Both the position numbers and the translations under genes were made by a program. From the NCBI GenBank assembly GCA_045636025.1, contig JAZTWP010000054.1, forward strand, positions 1 through 64,000: DNA of 64,000 nt, read 5' to 3'. The notes beneath the pieces are model-generated. The model was not told the origin of the DNA. It was given only the letters and a program-made list of their open reading frames with translations, and searched no databases. Shown here in pieces: positions 40,156 through 50,132 of this stretch (its first letter is position 1; every line of letters starts with the position of its first letter). Source of the stretch: UBA1081 sp045636025 (GTDB lineage Bacteria; Bacillota; Clostridia; Oscillospirales; Acutalibacteraceae).

Positions 40156-41970
40156 TTATTTTACACTGTCGTAGATGTCATAGAAGTTACCGATGAATGA
40201 TGTTGCAGCGTTCTTACCGTAAGAGATAAGACACCATGTATCACTGTCAAACTCACCTGATTCTTCATTATACTGATAACCTGCAAGAACATAGTTTTCG
40301 GGGTTTGCAACATAGCCTGCAGCGTCATTCATAAGGTCCATAATGATGATATCTTCGCCTGTGTATTCTCTGATGGGAAGAAGCTCAAAGCCTTCTGCAC
40401 CGTTGCCGCCGAAGAGAAGTTCACCGAATGTTTCACCGGGGCTCATATAAACCTTCATATTGTCACCGATTTCAAGATAACCTACTTCTGATACTGTGTA
40501 GTAAGCGCCTGAATCGTCTTTGAGCACAAAGTTATCTGCAACTGATGTTTTACCGAGAAGAGCAATGATATTGTTTTCGATTTTAACTGAAAATTGCTTG
40601 AGTTTGATATTGAGAACGGGTTTTACTTCAACTGCTTCAACTGTTTCAAGGTCTTCATACCAGATTGTATAATCTTCCTGACCGCTGTACTGTGCAATAC
40701 CGAGTCTGTCGCCTGTTGCTTCATTAAGAGCAATTCTTTCTTCCTCTGTCATACTCATACCGAGAAGAATATAGCCGATTTCATAGCCGTAACGAACTGC
40801 AGTGTAATGAGCATTACCGTCAATACCGTCACCTGAATAATGTCTTGAAGATGTAACTGTTGAAACATTACCCTGAATGAAGATAAAGTTGTAACCTGCA
40901 TCATTCATAACCTTTTCTGTGTACCAGATAAAGTCTGCTGTGAACTTTTCGTCAAAGAGTTTGCCGTTTTCTCCGCTTGCCCAGTCATAGCTTGATGATT
41001 CGGGATGAACACCGTATGTTGCAACGATTGTGGGAGTGTCTGTTGTATCAAATGGAACGAATTCGAGCTTGTAAAGGTTTGTATCAAGAGCGATGGGAGC
41101 TGTTCTGTCAAACATATAATCGCTTACATCTGTCTGTGAATAAAGAAGAGTACCTGTTGTCATATCTGCAAGAGCTTCTTCAACAGCAGCCTTTGATCCT
41201 GCAACGAGTGATTCAATGAATGAACGCTCTACACCGTATTTAACATCTTTCTTTAATATATTGTTAAAGATAACACCAATGGGGTCTGTCCATACACCCT
41301 GAGAGTCAATACCTGTGTGGATATGTGTGCAGGAAACATTGATACTGACAATGTTATATTCCTCTGCAACTTCTCTGAGACCTTCACGGATAAGTCTTAC
41401 GTCTGCATTTGCAAGACCCATTGCGTCAACAGAGATAAACACTACGTTACCTCTGCCTGAACCATCATTCATAACGATTGCACGAGCCATAAGGTCTTCT
41501 TCCTGACCGTCTTCGTCTTCATACATTGCATTGCCGAAAACATAGGGAAGGTATGCTCCCTTTGCATAACTCTTTTCGCTGAAATCAGCAGGAAGCACAG
41601 ATGCCTTACCGTAACCGAGGCTCCATACTTTATCGCCCTGAGGTTCATCAATGAAAGTATCCATACCTGCATAGAAATTGTCATAAGAGTCAATATCAAA
41701 TGACTCATAATCGGCAACTGCTGCAGAATCGGGAATAAAGAGATTAAGAATTTTTCCAAGAACATCATTTATGAAAAAATTACTGATTTTGTTGATAAGC
41801 TTAATGAAGCCGAGCTTTGCAGACGATGCGCTGCTCTGCTGTGATTCTTCAACATACTCTTCAACTGAGCTGTATGTTGCCGCTTGTGCATCTGCCGCAA
41901 AAACGCATGTTGACATTGCAACAGAAAAACACAGAATGATTGAAATTACTGCAAAAATTTTTCTTTTCAT
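40156..41970 (-). CDS. Secreted neutral-ceramidase-family hydrolase
   Basis: A 604-residue exported protein with signal peptide (MKRKIFAVISIILCFSVAMS, cleavage near VFA-A) and a second hydrophobic, Phe-rich segment at about 55-82 (LGFIKLINKISNFFIND). The neutral/alkaline ceramidase N domain shows TMNDGSGRGNVVFISVDAMG-type blocks, CTHIHTGIDSQG (first zinc His), YGVHPESS (second zinc His), SPGETFGELLFGG (Glu) and MNDAAGYVANPENYV (Tyr). The nucleophile-like Ser is in FIQGNVSTV. It could cleave ceramide or other N-acyl compounds. It is co-directional with, and 46 nt downstream of, the DUF4838 gene. Confidence 0.85.
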   Translation of the reverse strand: MKRKIFAVISIILCFSVAMSTCVFAADAQAATYSSVEEYVEESQQSSASSAKLGFIKLINKISNFFINDVLGKILNLFIPDSAAVADYESFDIDSYDNFYAGMDTFIDEPQGDKVWSLGYGKASVLPADFSEKSYAKGAYLPYVFGNAMYEDEDGQEEDLMARAIVMNDGSGRGNVVFISVDAMGLANADVRLIREGLREVAEEYNIVSINVSCTHIHTGIDSQGVWTDPIGVIFNNILKKDVKYGVERSFIESLVAGSKAAVEEALADMTTGTLLYSQTDVSDYMFDRTAPIALDTNLYKLEFVPFDTTDTPTIVATYGVHPESSSYDWASGENGKLFDEKFTADFIWYTEKVMNDAGYNFIFIQGNVSTVTSSRHYSGDGIDGNAHYTAVRYGYEIGYILLGMSMTEEERIALNEATGDRLGIAQYSGQEDYTIWYEDLETVEAVEVKPVLNIKLKQFSVKIENNIIALLGKTSVADNFVLKDDSGAYYTVSEVGYLEIGDNMKVYMSPGETFGELLFGGNGAEGFELLPIREYTGEDIIIMDLMNDAAGYVANPENYVLAGYQYNEESGEFDSDTWCLISYGKNAATSFIGNFYDIYDSVK

Positions 41971-42015
41971 ACTTTTACCTCTGTATATTTCTTAATTTTC
42001 AATCAGCACAGTAAA

Positions 42016-43953
42016 TTATGCCGGATTGAAATAAAAATACATAAATTCCATAAATTTGTAAAACGCAACAATTACGGGATTGAGTGCATCCCAGATAGGT
42101 TCATCATAAAGAGTTATCCATGTGTAGATTCTTCTTGTAAGATGTCTTAAATCATTATCTGAAAGGTCGTGACCGACACGTTCGCCCATTCTTGTAACAC
42201 CCATTGCAACAAAGTCATTATAAAGGTCTTTGTTGGCTTTCATCCAGAGATACGGATGCTGCAAACGGGAGAATTCACAACGCATTGTTGAACATTTCCA
42301 GTATCTCCAGCAAAGCTCAGAACGGAGAATCTGATCAAGCTGATCTTCATTTTCAGCTGCAGCTTTTGCCATTTCCCAGAGTTCGTTGCAACGGTCAACT
42401 TCTTCCTGACTGATTGTAAGAAGTGAGAAACGAGAATCCTGTTCAATATGCAGATGTGTTATTTTTGTAACTGCGTGTTTTGTTACAATATCAATAAATT
42501 CTTTAAGATATATTCCGCCGGGACCGTATACACCGAGAAGATAACCTATCATTTCAGCTTCATAATCCATATAAGGATCCTGCATAAGCTTTGAAACAAG
42601 ATATGTCTTCATTTCACCGAATTCGGCATCACTGTCTTCAATATAATAAACACCCTGCTCGTAAATACCTTTTACGTTGTGTTCATAAAAAATCTGAATA
42701 TTTCTCTGCTGAACACCAAAGTTTGGATAGATATTTATACTTTCATCACAGTTGAGGCCGTAATTCCATATATAAAGTCTGTTGCAGATTCTGCTCCAGG
42801 CCTCAAGATCCTGCATAAACTCTTTATTGTCTTTGCAATCAGGGTCATCAAGAGTATGGCCGAAACAACATTCGATTGAACACAGACGCACAACAACATC
42901 TTCGCGCGGAACAACTGCCGTAGGCACCTTGCGTGTATACTGATAAGCAAAAGTATCAATAACAACATTGTCATACTTACCTGTTGCCTTGATTCTTTCT
43001 GCAACTGCATTTGCAAATGTAATCATTGTGCCTGCCTGAGAGCCGTTTGCATTGTCAAGCGCCTTACAGTTGTCACATTCGCAGTATTCAACATTGTCTG
43101 CCTGAGTTACTGAAAGTATCTGAAGTGAAGCTTCAGGTTTGTGCTGTTTTTCAAGAAGTTCCAATGCCTCTTCTGTTACAATTTCAAGAACTTCGGAATT
43201 TGTAAGGCAGAGCTGTGTACCTGTACGCACACCGTCTCTGAGAGCAAAATATTCAGGATGCTCGTCATAATAAACAGACGGTTTACAGTAATAGTTCACA
43301 AGCGTGTGGCTTGCGCTGCCTATATACTCAACTGCTGAACCCTGTTCGGGAGAAAGATATTTATAAACACCTCCGGTCAGACCGTTTGCAACAGAAAATT
43401 CCGGATCTCTTGAACTCATTGTGTCTGTTTCCGAATATTCAAAGAAAGGTGTGTATTCAACATCAATACCTGCGGGCACTGTAAGATTTTCATTATCGGG
43501 AATAATGATCACTTCAGCCTCATACCAATGACAATCACAGTATTTTTCAAGGAATGCATAAACACCGTTTATTGCACCTTTGTTGCCTGCACCGTCAATA
43601 ATGACTTTATCTGTTGTTGAAGTGATTATGTAACTGCCGTCTGCTGATGAAGAGAAATCCGCACCTGAAAGACCTGTTGCACCCACAGAAATCACATTCT
43701 GAGAATCATCATAATCCGAAACAATTGCAATATTGCCGTCTGTTATATCATCAAGATAGTATTTAAGACGCTCTGCGGCATAATTCTCAGTAATCGTTGC
43801 ATTCTGAGAAATAAGAATCACCGCATCTGTCACATCAAATTCATTTTCTGCAGCAGATCCCGAAAAGGCAAATGATGTAAAAATCATTATCACAGCCAGC
43901 ATAAAACTCAGGATTCTGAAACAGCTTTTTTTACTACGCATTTTCTTACCCAT
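42016..43953 (-). CDS. Secreted DUF4838-domain protein
   Basis: A 645-residue exported protein with signal peptide (about 1-35, ILSFMLAVIMIFTSFAFSGSA). The N-terminal part (VISVGATGLSGADF, KGAINGVYAFLEKYCDCHWY) resembles the alpha/beta accessory domain common to GH20/GH67-like proteins. The central DUF4838 region carries VEYCECDNCKALDNANGSQ and WNYGLNCDESINIYPNFG. DUF4838 proteins are thought to be glycan-active but few are characterised. The start at 43953 was chosen for its AGGGG spacing; longer frames reach the far side of the promoter. It heads a two-gene unit with the secreted ceramidase-family gene. Confidence 0.8.
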   Translation of the reverse strand: MGKKMRSKKSCFRILSFMLAVIMIFTSFAFSGSAAENEFDVTDAVILISQNATITENYAAERLKYYLDDITDGNIAIVSDYDDSQNVISVGATGLSGADFSSSADGSYIITSTTDKVIIDGAGNKGAINGVYAFLEKYCDCHWYEAEVIIIPDNENLTVPAGIDVEYTPFFEYSETDTMSSRDPEFSVANGLTGGVYKYLSPEQGSAVEYIGSASHTLVNYYCKPSVYYDEHPEYFALRDGVRTGTQLCLTNSEVLEIVTEEALELLEKQHKPEASLQILSVTQADNVEYCECDNCKALDNANGSQAGTMITFANAVAERIKATGKYDNVVIDTFAYQYTRKVPTAVVPREDVVVRLCSIECCFGHTLDDPDCKDNKEFMQDLEAWSRICNRLYIWNYGLNCDESINIYPNFGVQQRNIQIFYEHNVKGIYEQGVYYIEDSDAEFGEMKTYLVSKLMQDPYMDYEAEMIGYLLGVYGPGGIYLKEFIDIVTKHAVTKITHLHIEQDSRFSLLTISQEEVDRCNELWEMAKAAAENEDQLDQILRSELCWRYWKCSTMRCEFSRLQHPYLWMKANKDLYNDFVAMGVTRMGERVGHDLSDNDLRHLTRRIYTWITLYDEPIWDALNPVIVAFYKFMEFMYFYFNPA

Positions 43954-44238
43954 CAATATCATCCCCTGTAAGAGTAATAGCCGAGGAAAAAAGAATATTC
44001 GCTTTTTTATTCTATCACAAATATGCACAAAAGTCCATAAATGCCCTGTAATATTTTTGAAATGAATAAACAATTTACATTTTGCATAAAAAACAGCTTT
44101 AATATCAATCAAAAAGCTTCCGTTTTTTGTCTATTTTTCATTGGAGAATCAATATTTGTTAAATTTTATTAAAATAGTTGAAAAAAAATAAATATTATTG
44201 TATAATTTATTATAACTATATATTGTTGAGGTGGTTTT
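43954..44238. other. Divergent promoter region
   Basis: The 285 nt between divergent genes. The plus-strand promoter is TTGAAA (44178-44183), 17 nt, TATAAT (44201-44206). A weaker minus-strand candidate, TGGACT-17-TAGAAT, lies at about 44007-44035. The middle is AT-rich with no reading frame. Confidence 0.65.
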
Positions 44239-45705
44239 ATGGACAAAAACAAACTCACAAAAAATGCAATAGAATTATTATCAAAAGCAATCATTCACGG
44301 TATGCCGAAAAGCTACTTTACGGCAGAAGACAAAGCAGGCAAATATATGCTTAAGGGTGATGACAGATTTATTGATACTCCCGGTGAAAAATTCATCTGC
44401 GGATTTGCAAAATCTGTGCTCACTCCCGATGACATCAGAAAAACAAACTATTACATAGCAGGTTATGATTCAAACAATCCCGCAAAGGGTGTGCTTGATG
44501 ATATGTATGCAAGAGCTGTCTATATTGATGACAGCACGGGCAGAGGCGGAGTTGTTATGTGTGCTGTTGATGCTGTCGGCATCAGCAGAAAAGACATAAA
44601 CAGAATCCGCAGACTTGTTATTGAAAGCGGAAAAATTCCTTCACTGCGTTCAATCAACATTACTGCAACACATACTCATTCGGCAATTGATACTCAGGGT
44701 TTGTGGGGAGAAAAACTCTATAAAAGCGGACGTAATGAGGATTTTATGAGACGTCTTGTGCAGAAGACTGCCGATGCAATCATAAGAGCCTATGAAAACC
44801 GCAAATCCGGCAAAATGTATTATGCGGTTATGAAGACAGAAGACCTTCAGTTTGACTGCCGCACTCCCGATACATACGATCCGAATCTCACAAAGATAAC
44901 ATTCAGATCTGACGACGGTAAAAATGAAATCTGCATTGTCAATTTTGCATCACACGCAGAGCTTCTCGGTGATGAAACAAAAAATGTAAGCGCAGACTTC
45001 CCTGCTTATATGATTAAAGAAATTGAAGAGCAGAATAAAAATGCAGATGCAGTATTCTTCAACGGTGCTATAGGCGGAATGATTTCTGCAAAGGAAATCA
45101 AAAAAGTTTACGGCAACAAAATAAACTGCGAAGCTTACACAAAAGATTTCGGCAAAAATCTCGGAAATCTTGTAAATTCAATGACAGGCGAAAAAGAGCT
45201 TTTACCGCTTATCAATGTAAAATCAAAGCAGATTAAAATTGCGGCAGACAATTTTGTTCTGATTCTTGCAAGACTTCTGAAAGTGCTCAATAACGATATT
45301 GCAAGAAGCCGCAAAAAAGACGAAGCATATATCTGGACAGAAACCGGATATCTTGAACTCGGCGGAGAAATCGGAATGTTCCTTATTCCCGGTGAGCTGT
45401 TCCCTGAGCTTTACAACGGCGAATTCCTTCAGCCCGAAGAATCCGCAAACAACACAAATGCTCAGTACAGAGTCCTCAGCACAATGGGAAATGCGAAACA
45501 TAAATTCGTTGTAGGTCTGTGCAACGATGAACTCGGCTACATTATTCCCGACAATGACTTTATTCTTCACGAAGCTCTGCCCTACATCAATTCCACAAAA
45601 GACAGACTCGGCAGAAACCATTACGAAGAAACAAACTCAACAGGCAGAAACACAGCAAGAACAATTCTTGAAGAAACTGAGAAGCTTATAGCTTCTGTAA
45701 GATAA
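44239..45705 (+). CDS. Cytoplasmic ceramidase-family protein
   Basis: A 488-residue member of the same family as the proteins at 40156 and 45719, but without a signal peptide or membrane segment. Conserved blocks are DDSTGRGGVVMCAVDAVG, ATHTHSAIDTQG (zinc His), NFASHAELLG (second His), IPGELFPELYNG (Glu) and CNDELGYIIPDND (Tyr). At the nucleophile position it has NGAIGGMISA, with Gly where the two secreted paralogues have Ser. It may therefore act on a different, imported substrate or by metal hydrolysis. GAGGTGG precedes the ATG. First gene of a four-gene operon. Confidence 0.83.
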   Translation: MDKNKLTKNAIELLSKAIIHGMPKSYFTAEDKAGKYMLKGDDRFIDTPGEKFICGFAKSVLTPDDIRKTNYYIAGYDSNNPAKGVLDDMYARAVYIDDSTGRGGVVMCAVDAVGISRKDINRIRRLVIESGKIPSLRSINITATHTHSAIDTQGLWGEKLYKSGRNEDFMRRLVQKTADAIIRAYENRKSGKMYYAVMKTEDLQFDCRTPDTYDPNLTKITFRSDDGKNEICIVNFASHAELLGDETKNVSADFPAYMIKEIEEQNKNADAVFFNGAIGGMISAKEIKKVYGNKINCEAYTKDFGKNLGNLVNSMTGEKELLPLINVKSKQIKIAADNFVLILARLLKVLNNDIARSRKKDEAYIWTETGYLELGGEIGMFLIPGELFPELYNGEFLQPEESANNTNAQYRVLSTMGNAKHKFVVGLCNDELGYIIPDNDFILHEALPYINSTKDRLGRNHYEETNSTGRNTARTILEETEKLIASVR

Positions 45706-45718
45706 AGGAGAATGACTT

Positions 45719-47482
45719 ATGAAAAAATCTGTTAAAAAACTCATTGCAGTTATCCTTTCACTCACTTTATTGTTTGCAGGCACAACGGTTGCAAACGCTG
45801 CTGATGCAGAAGCATCTGCAAACAACAGCCTTGTTGTTTCAGTAGGCAATGTACTGAACGGATTCCTGACAGTTGTATTCAAACTTTTCGGTTCACTTTT
45901 CCCCGATAACTTCATCACAGCTGAAGAATACTATGCAGGCGAAAGTGAAAATTTCTATGAAGGCACATCATCTTTCCTTGATGCTCCCGCAGAAGATGCA
46001 GACTGGCATCTCGGTTTCGGCAAGGAAAGTATTGTTCCCGACAATCTTGCAGACGGCACAAAGTCATATTACACAGGCGGCTACTTCACACAGGAAGTAA
46101 ACGGCGTTTTTGACGACCAAGGCGTAAATGCAGTTGCAATGAACGACAATTCAGGCAGAGGTACAGTTATCCTTGCATCTGTTGACGGTGTAGGTGTAAC
46201 AAATGCAGACGTACGCACAATCCGTGCAGAAGCTGAAAGAAAGCTCGAAGAAATGGGTGTTGACAGCGATATCGTTGCAATCAACATCAACAGCACACAC
46301 GCACACACAGTTATTGATACTCAGGGCTTCGGTCTTAAAAATCTTTTACTCGGCATTGCAAACAACATTGCAGCACGTTTCACTCCTTTTGTTGAAGCAG
46401 GCAGAAGCATTGACGAGGAATTCCTCGGCTACCTTATCGACGGAGCATCAGATGCAATCGTTGAAGCTTACGTAAATATGGAATCAGGCGCCCTTTACTA
46501 CTTTGAAACAGCAGGTATCGGTTACAGCGAAAGAAATCAGAACTACCTTGATGATGAATACGGCTATATCTTCAACAAGAGATACAACCTTGAAGGTTAT
46601 CAGCACGTTATCGCTTGTTTCAAATTTGTTCCCGACAATTCAGAATCTGTTCCCACAGTATTCTCAAACCTCGGCGGTCATCCCACAACAATCAACAGAG
46701 CAACAAAGCTCCTCTCAGCTGACTATCCCCATTACATCGAAACAAAACTCAACGAAGCAGGTATGAATTTTATGTTCATCCAGGGTGCACAGTCTCCCAT
46801 TTCTGTCAGCGCAGGCAGTGTAAAGACAGAAGAAATCCTCAATGAAATTGAAGCAGAAATTGCAGCAGACGCAAGAGTACAGGACTACGAACAGGCAAAG
46901 AAACTCGGCTACGAATTTGCAAGACTTATCATTGAAGCACAGACAGATGCAACTGCTGTTGCTCCCGTTCTTAATGTTAAAATGTCAGAAGTGACTGTTC
47001 CCCTTGAATACGGTCTTCTTGAACTCGGCGCACGTTCAGGTCTTCTCGGTATGACAACAGTCAAAGATGCTTCATCACAGTCAGGATATTCAATCATCTC
47101 AGAAGTCGGTTATATGGAAATCGGCACAGACATCGCTGTTGTCACAGTTCCAGGTGAACTTGTTCCTCAGCTTGTTTACGGCAATGTTGTCGATAAGTCA
47201 GAAGCTTACCTCGGAACAGACTGGGAACTTGAATACACAGCAGACGTTATCGGCGAAGACAAAACAGTTCTTGTTATGGGGCTTTGCAACGACGCTATCG
47301 GCTACATCGTTCCCGACAACGACTATGCACCTTTCATTGTAGACACAATCTGGAATTCAGATATCGGTGTTCAGCTCTTCGGCACATACCACAGCCATTA
47401 CGAAGAAATGCTCTCAACCGGCAGCACAGCAGGTTCAACTGTTATCGGAGCGCTCAATGAACTTGTAAAAGAATCAAAATAA
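45719..47482 (+). CDS. Secreted neutral-ceramidase-family hydrolase
   Basis: A 587-residue exported paralogue. Signal peptide MKKSVKKLIAVILSLTLLFAGTTVANA, then a Phe-rich hydrophobic stretch at about 42-62 (VGNVLNGFLTVVFKLFGSLFP). The catalytic domain has DNSGRGTVILASVDGVG, NSTHAHTVIDTQG, LGGHPTTINRATKLLSADY, FMFIQGAQSPISVS (Ser at the nucleophile position), VPGELVPQLVYG and CNDAIGYIVPDNDY. It follows the cytoplasmic paralogue by 13 nt with its own AAAGGAG site. Natural substrate unknown; ceramide-like amides are the family precedent. Confidence 0.85.
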   Translation: MKKSVKKLIAVILSLTLLFAGTTVANAADAEASANNSLVVSVGNVLNGFLTVVFKLFGSLFPDNFITAEEYYAGESENFYEGTSSFLDAPAEDADWHLGFGKESIVPDNLADGTKSYYTGGYFTQEVNGVFDDQGVNAVAMNDNSGRGTVILASVDGVGVTNADVRTIRAEAERKLEEMGVDSDIVAININSTHAHTVIDTQGFGLKNLLLGIANNIAARFTPFVEAGRSIDEEFLGYLIDGASDAIVEAYVNMESGALYYFETAGIGYSERNQNYLDDEYGYIFNKRYNLEGYQHVIACFKFVPDNSESVPTVFSNLGGHPTTINRATKLLSADYPHYIETKLNEAGMNFMFIQGAQSPISVSAGSVKTEEILNEIEAEIAADARVQDYEQAKKLGYEFARLIIEAQTDATAVAPVLNVKMSEVTVPLEYGLLELGARSGLLGMTTVKDASSQSGYSIISEVGYMEIGTDIAVVTVPGELVPQLVYGNVVDKSEAYLGTDWELEYTADVIGEDKTVLVMGLCNDAIGYIVPDNDYAPFIVDTIWNSDIGVQLFGTYHSHYEEMLSTGSTAGSTVIGALNELVKESK

Positions 47483-47514
47483 TCTCAGTATAATTTTTTC
47501 ACAGGGGGTATATC

Positions 47515-49119
47515 ATGGAAAACAATGATACCCGTTCATCAAACGCAAAAGCATATGAGCAGCTCCGTCAGGTACAGGAAAAGCAGAGTGAAAATGCAAA
47601 CATTCAGGTGCTTGACCGCAGATATGCAAACAAAAAAGAAACTTTCGGTTTTGTTGTGTGGGATGCGGCACAGAGCTTCAACATCAACGTTTACTCAACA
47701 CGATTTGTAACAAGTATCGTTGGTGTTGACCTCGGTCTTCAGACACTTGCAAACTCAGTAAACAGTATCTGGGATATTATAAATGATATCTTCTTCGGTG
47801 CTGTTGTTGACAAAACACGTACACGTTGGGGCAAATTCAAGCCTTACCTTTTATTCCTTGCATTCCCGGGCTGTGTGCTGACCTGTCTTTACTGGCTTAT
47901 GCCTCATCTCTTTGCAGGCACATCACAGACAGACCTTATAAAATTTGCATTTTACCTTTTTCTTACAATTGCTCGTGAAGGTGTTACAACATTCCAGACC
48001 ATTTCAAGAACCGGTCTTATGTCAACCATAACTCCTCACCCGAATGACCGTACAAGGCTTATCACAATGGCAAACTTTGCATCAGGTTTCCTCGGTGAAA
48101 AGCTTCCCGAGCAAGCAGTTACGGTGTTTATTGACATTCTCCGTAATCTTTATATCAACGATTCCAAGAAACTGTCAACAGCTTACACAAACCTCTTTGT
48201 AGGTATGGGTACATTCACAGCAATCGCCTCAAGTCTCTCTTCATTCTGGTTCTTTATGAATTCAAAAGAAAGAGTTATGCAGTCGGTAAAACCGCCAAGC
48301 ATTATGATGTCGATTAAATCAGTCGTAATGAACAAACCGCTGTTACTGATTACACTTTCGGACTTCCTGAGCGGTTTTGCAATCAAAGGCAGCGAAGACG
48401 ACTACTATACAGACGTTCTTCATTTCTCATCAATGACACTTGTTGCAGGTATTCCTGCCGCCCCCATAAGCCCTGCCAGCTATGCATGGGTACCCTGGAT
48501 GAGAAAAAGATTTTCAAGCCGACTCCTTTACATACTTGCTAAAGAAATCGGTAACATTCTCTACATTCCCGTTTTCCTCTTCGGTTGTATCGGCATGAAG
48601 AAGGATTACTCAGGCGGTATGTATCAGAAAGTTGTTCCCATGGCATTTGCAATGGCTCTGTGGGAAATTATATGGACAATTTTCTTCGGACTCAAATCGG
48701 TTATCGGCACAGAAATGTACAACGAAGCAATGGACTACTGCGAATGGAAAAACGGTTACCGTACAGAGGCTATGGCTTCTGTTGCGAAGGGTATTGCGGC
48801 TAAAGTTTCATCCAACACAAGTCTTGTTGTCACAACTGCTCTCAAAAAGATGATCGGTTATGAAGCAAACGCTTTCAGACTCGGCACAGAGCAGACAGAT
48901 AAAGTTAAATTCTATCTTTTTGCAATGTTCACAATCATTCCTGCTGTCACAGGCTCACTCGGAATTATTCCGATGCTCTTCTATGACCTTGACAACAAGA
49001 AAAAGGAAAAAATGTATTCAGAGCTTCTTGAAAGAAGAATGCTCCTGTCTTCAGCAGCAAGTGCAGACAATGATGAAATGCTTGAACTTGCATCAAAACA
49101 GCTTGAGACAAAAAATTAA
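47515..49119 (+). CDS. GPH/MFS-type glycoside or organic solute symporter
   Basis: A 534-residue transporter with about 12 membrane helices, preceded by a ~45-residue hydrophilic N-terminal tail. VDKTRTRWGKFKPYLL in the first cytoplasmic loop is the hallmark of the glycoside-pentoside-hexuronide:cation symporter (MFS_2) group, and CEWKNGYRTEAMASV matches the later conserved loop. It lies in the operon 32 nt after the secreted ceramidase-family gene, so it probably imports a product released outside, which the cytoplasmic paralogue could process. CAGGGGG precedes the ATG. Confidence 0.85.
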   Translation: MENNDTRSSNAKAYEQLRQVQEKQSENANIQVLDRRYANKKETFGFVVWDAAQSFNINVYSTRFVTSIVGVDLGLQTLANSVNSIWDIINDIFFGAVVDKTRTRWGKFKPYLLFLAFPGCVLTCLYWLMPHLFAGTSQTDLIKFAFYLFLTIAREGVTTFQTISRTGLMSTITPHPNDRTRLITMANFASGFLGEKLPEQAVTVFIDILRNLYINDSKKLSTAYTNLFVGMGTFTAIASSLSSFWFFMNSKERVMQSVKPPSIMMSIKSVVMNKPLLLITLSDFLSGFAIKGSEDDYYTDVLHFSSMTLVAGIPAAPISPASYAWVPWMRKRFSSRLLYILAKEIGNILYIPVFLFGCIGMKKDYSGGMYQKVVPMAFAMALWEIIWTIFFGLKSVIGTEMYNEAMDYCEWKNGYRTEAMASVAKGIAAKVSSNTSLVVTTALKKMIGYEANAFRLGTEQTDKVKFYLFAMFTIIPAVTGSLGIIPMLFYDLDNKKKEKMYSELLERRMLLSSAASADNDEMLELASKQLETKN

Positions 49120-49134
49120 AAAGAGGGACACAAA

Positions 49135-50037
49135 ATGGATATTACAACTGTTATCACTTACCTTAAAGACCTTTTTGCAACATTTATGGTTCTTATCGGT
49201 ATGATATTCCCCACTGCAGGTAATACCGGCACAGCATATGAACCTGTTAACCCCGATGAACTTGTGGCAAGTATTGTTGCAGTTTCAGATATTCACGTTG
49301 AAACAAACAATCCTGCAAGCTACGAGAATCTCAGCAAGCTTCTCAACGGTATCAAAGCAGGCAAAAACGTTGACGCTGTTGTTTACACAGGCGACAACGT
49401 TATGAACGGTCAGGACCTTGAAAATTTCTTCTTCTACTCAGCTGTAAAGTCTGTGATGCCCTCAAAGAACAACTTTGTTCTTGCAGGTAATCACGACCTT
49501 GGCAATACAGAAGGCGACTACAACAAACTCCTCGGCAACTACCTTCAGAATAACAAAATCTTCTTTAACGAAGACCTCGGCAACGGCTATTTCTTCAGAG
49601 TGGTAAACGGTGTTTATATAATTTCTCTCATTTCAGAAGATCCCACAACCTGGGAATTTGTTATAAGCGAAGAACAGTATACATGGCTTGAAGATGTGCT
49701 TCAGGAAGCTCAGGCTGCCGATGCTCCCGTGCTTGTATTCAATCACTTCCCCATTTTCATCAATAATGCAACAGGCACAAGACTTGCAGGTCTTCTCAAT
49801 GAATATGGTGCAGACCTTTTCGTTTACGGTCACTACCATAACGAAATGGGTACAGACAACTTCTCTCAGTGGAACGGTGTTGACATCATCAATCTCCCCC
49901 GCTCAACAGAAATCACAGAGTACGGAGCAGGTGACGGTATCGTTATTGAAGTATATGAAGACGAAATTATTGTAAGAGCAAGAAACTTCATCACAGGCGA
50001 ATGGCTCGAAGATCTTGTTTACACTTACGATCTGTAA
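49135..50037 (+). CDS. Membrane-attached metallophosphoesterase
   Basis: A 300-residue calcineurin-like phosphoesterase with all metal motifs intact: VSDIHVE, TGDNVMNGQ, LAGNHDLG, NHFPIF and YGHYHNE. The hydrophobic N terminus (TYLKDLFATFMVLIGMIFP) lacks a basic n-region, as in the other metallophosphoesterase and the 54728 protein. Last gene of the operon, 15 nt after the transporter, followed by a strong terminator. A phosphoester of the transported compound is a plausible but unproven substrate. Confidence 0.87.
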   Translation: MDITTVITYLKDLFATFMVLIGMIFPTAGNTGTAYEPVNPDELVASIVAVSDIHVETNNPASYENLSKLLNGIKAGKNVDAVVYTGDNVMNGQDLENFFFYSAVKSVMPSKNNFVLAGNHDLGNTEGDYNKLLGNYLQNNKIFFNEDLGNGYFFRVVNGVYIISLISEDPTTWEFVISEEQYTWLEDVLQEAQAADAPVLVFNHFPIFINNATGTRLAGLLNEYGADLFVYGHYHNEMGTDNFSQWNGVDIINLPRSTEITEYGAGDGIVIEVYEDEIIVRARNFITGEWLEDLVYTYDL

Positions 50038-50052
50038 TCAGAATTTCATAAG

Positions 50053-50083
50053 CAGTCGGATGAACAATCCGGCTGTTTTTTTT
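50053..50083 (+). terminator. Terminator of the 44239-50037 operon
   Basis: CAGTCGGAT-GAACA-ATCCGGCTG stem followed by eight T, 15 nt after the stop codon. Confidence 0.88.
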
Positions 50084-50084
50084 G

Positions 50085-50119
50085 TAAAAAAATCCGACAC
50101 AGAGAATTCTGCATCGGAT
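50085..50119 (-). terminator. Terminator of the GNAT-GH38 operon
   Basis: On the minus strand AATCCGATGCAGA pairs with TCTGTGTCGGATT, followed by TTTTT. It sits 15 nt after the alpha-mannosidase stop and back-to-back with the plus-strand terminator. Confidence 0.82.
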
Positions 50120-50132
50120 TGATTCTGATTAT

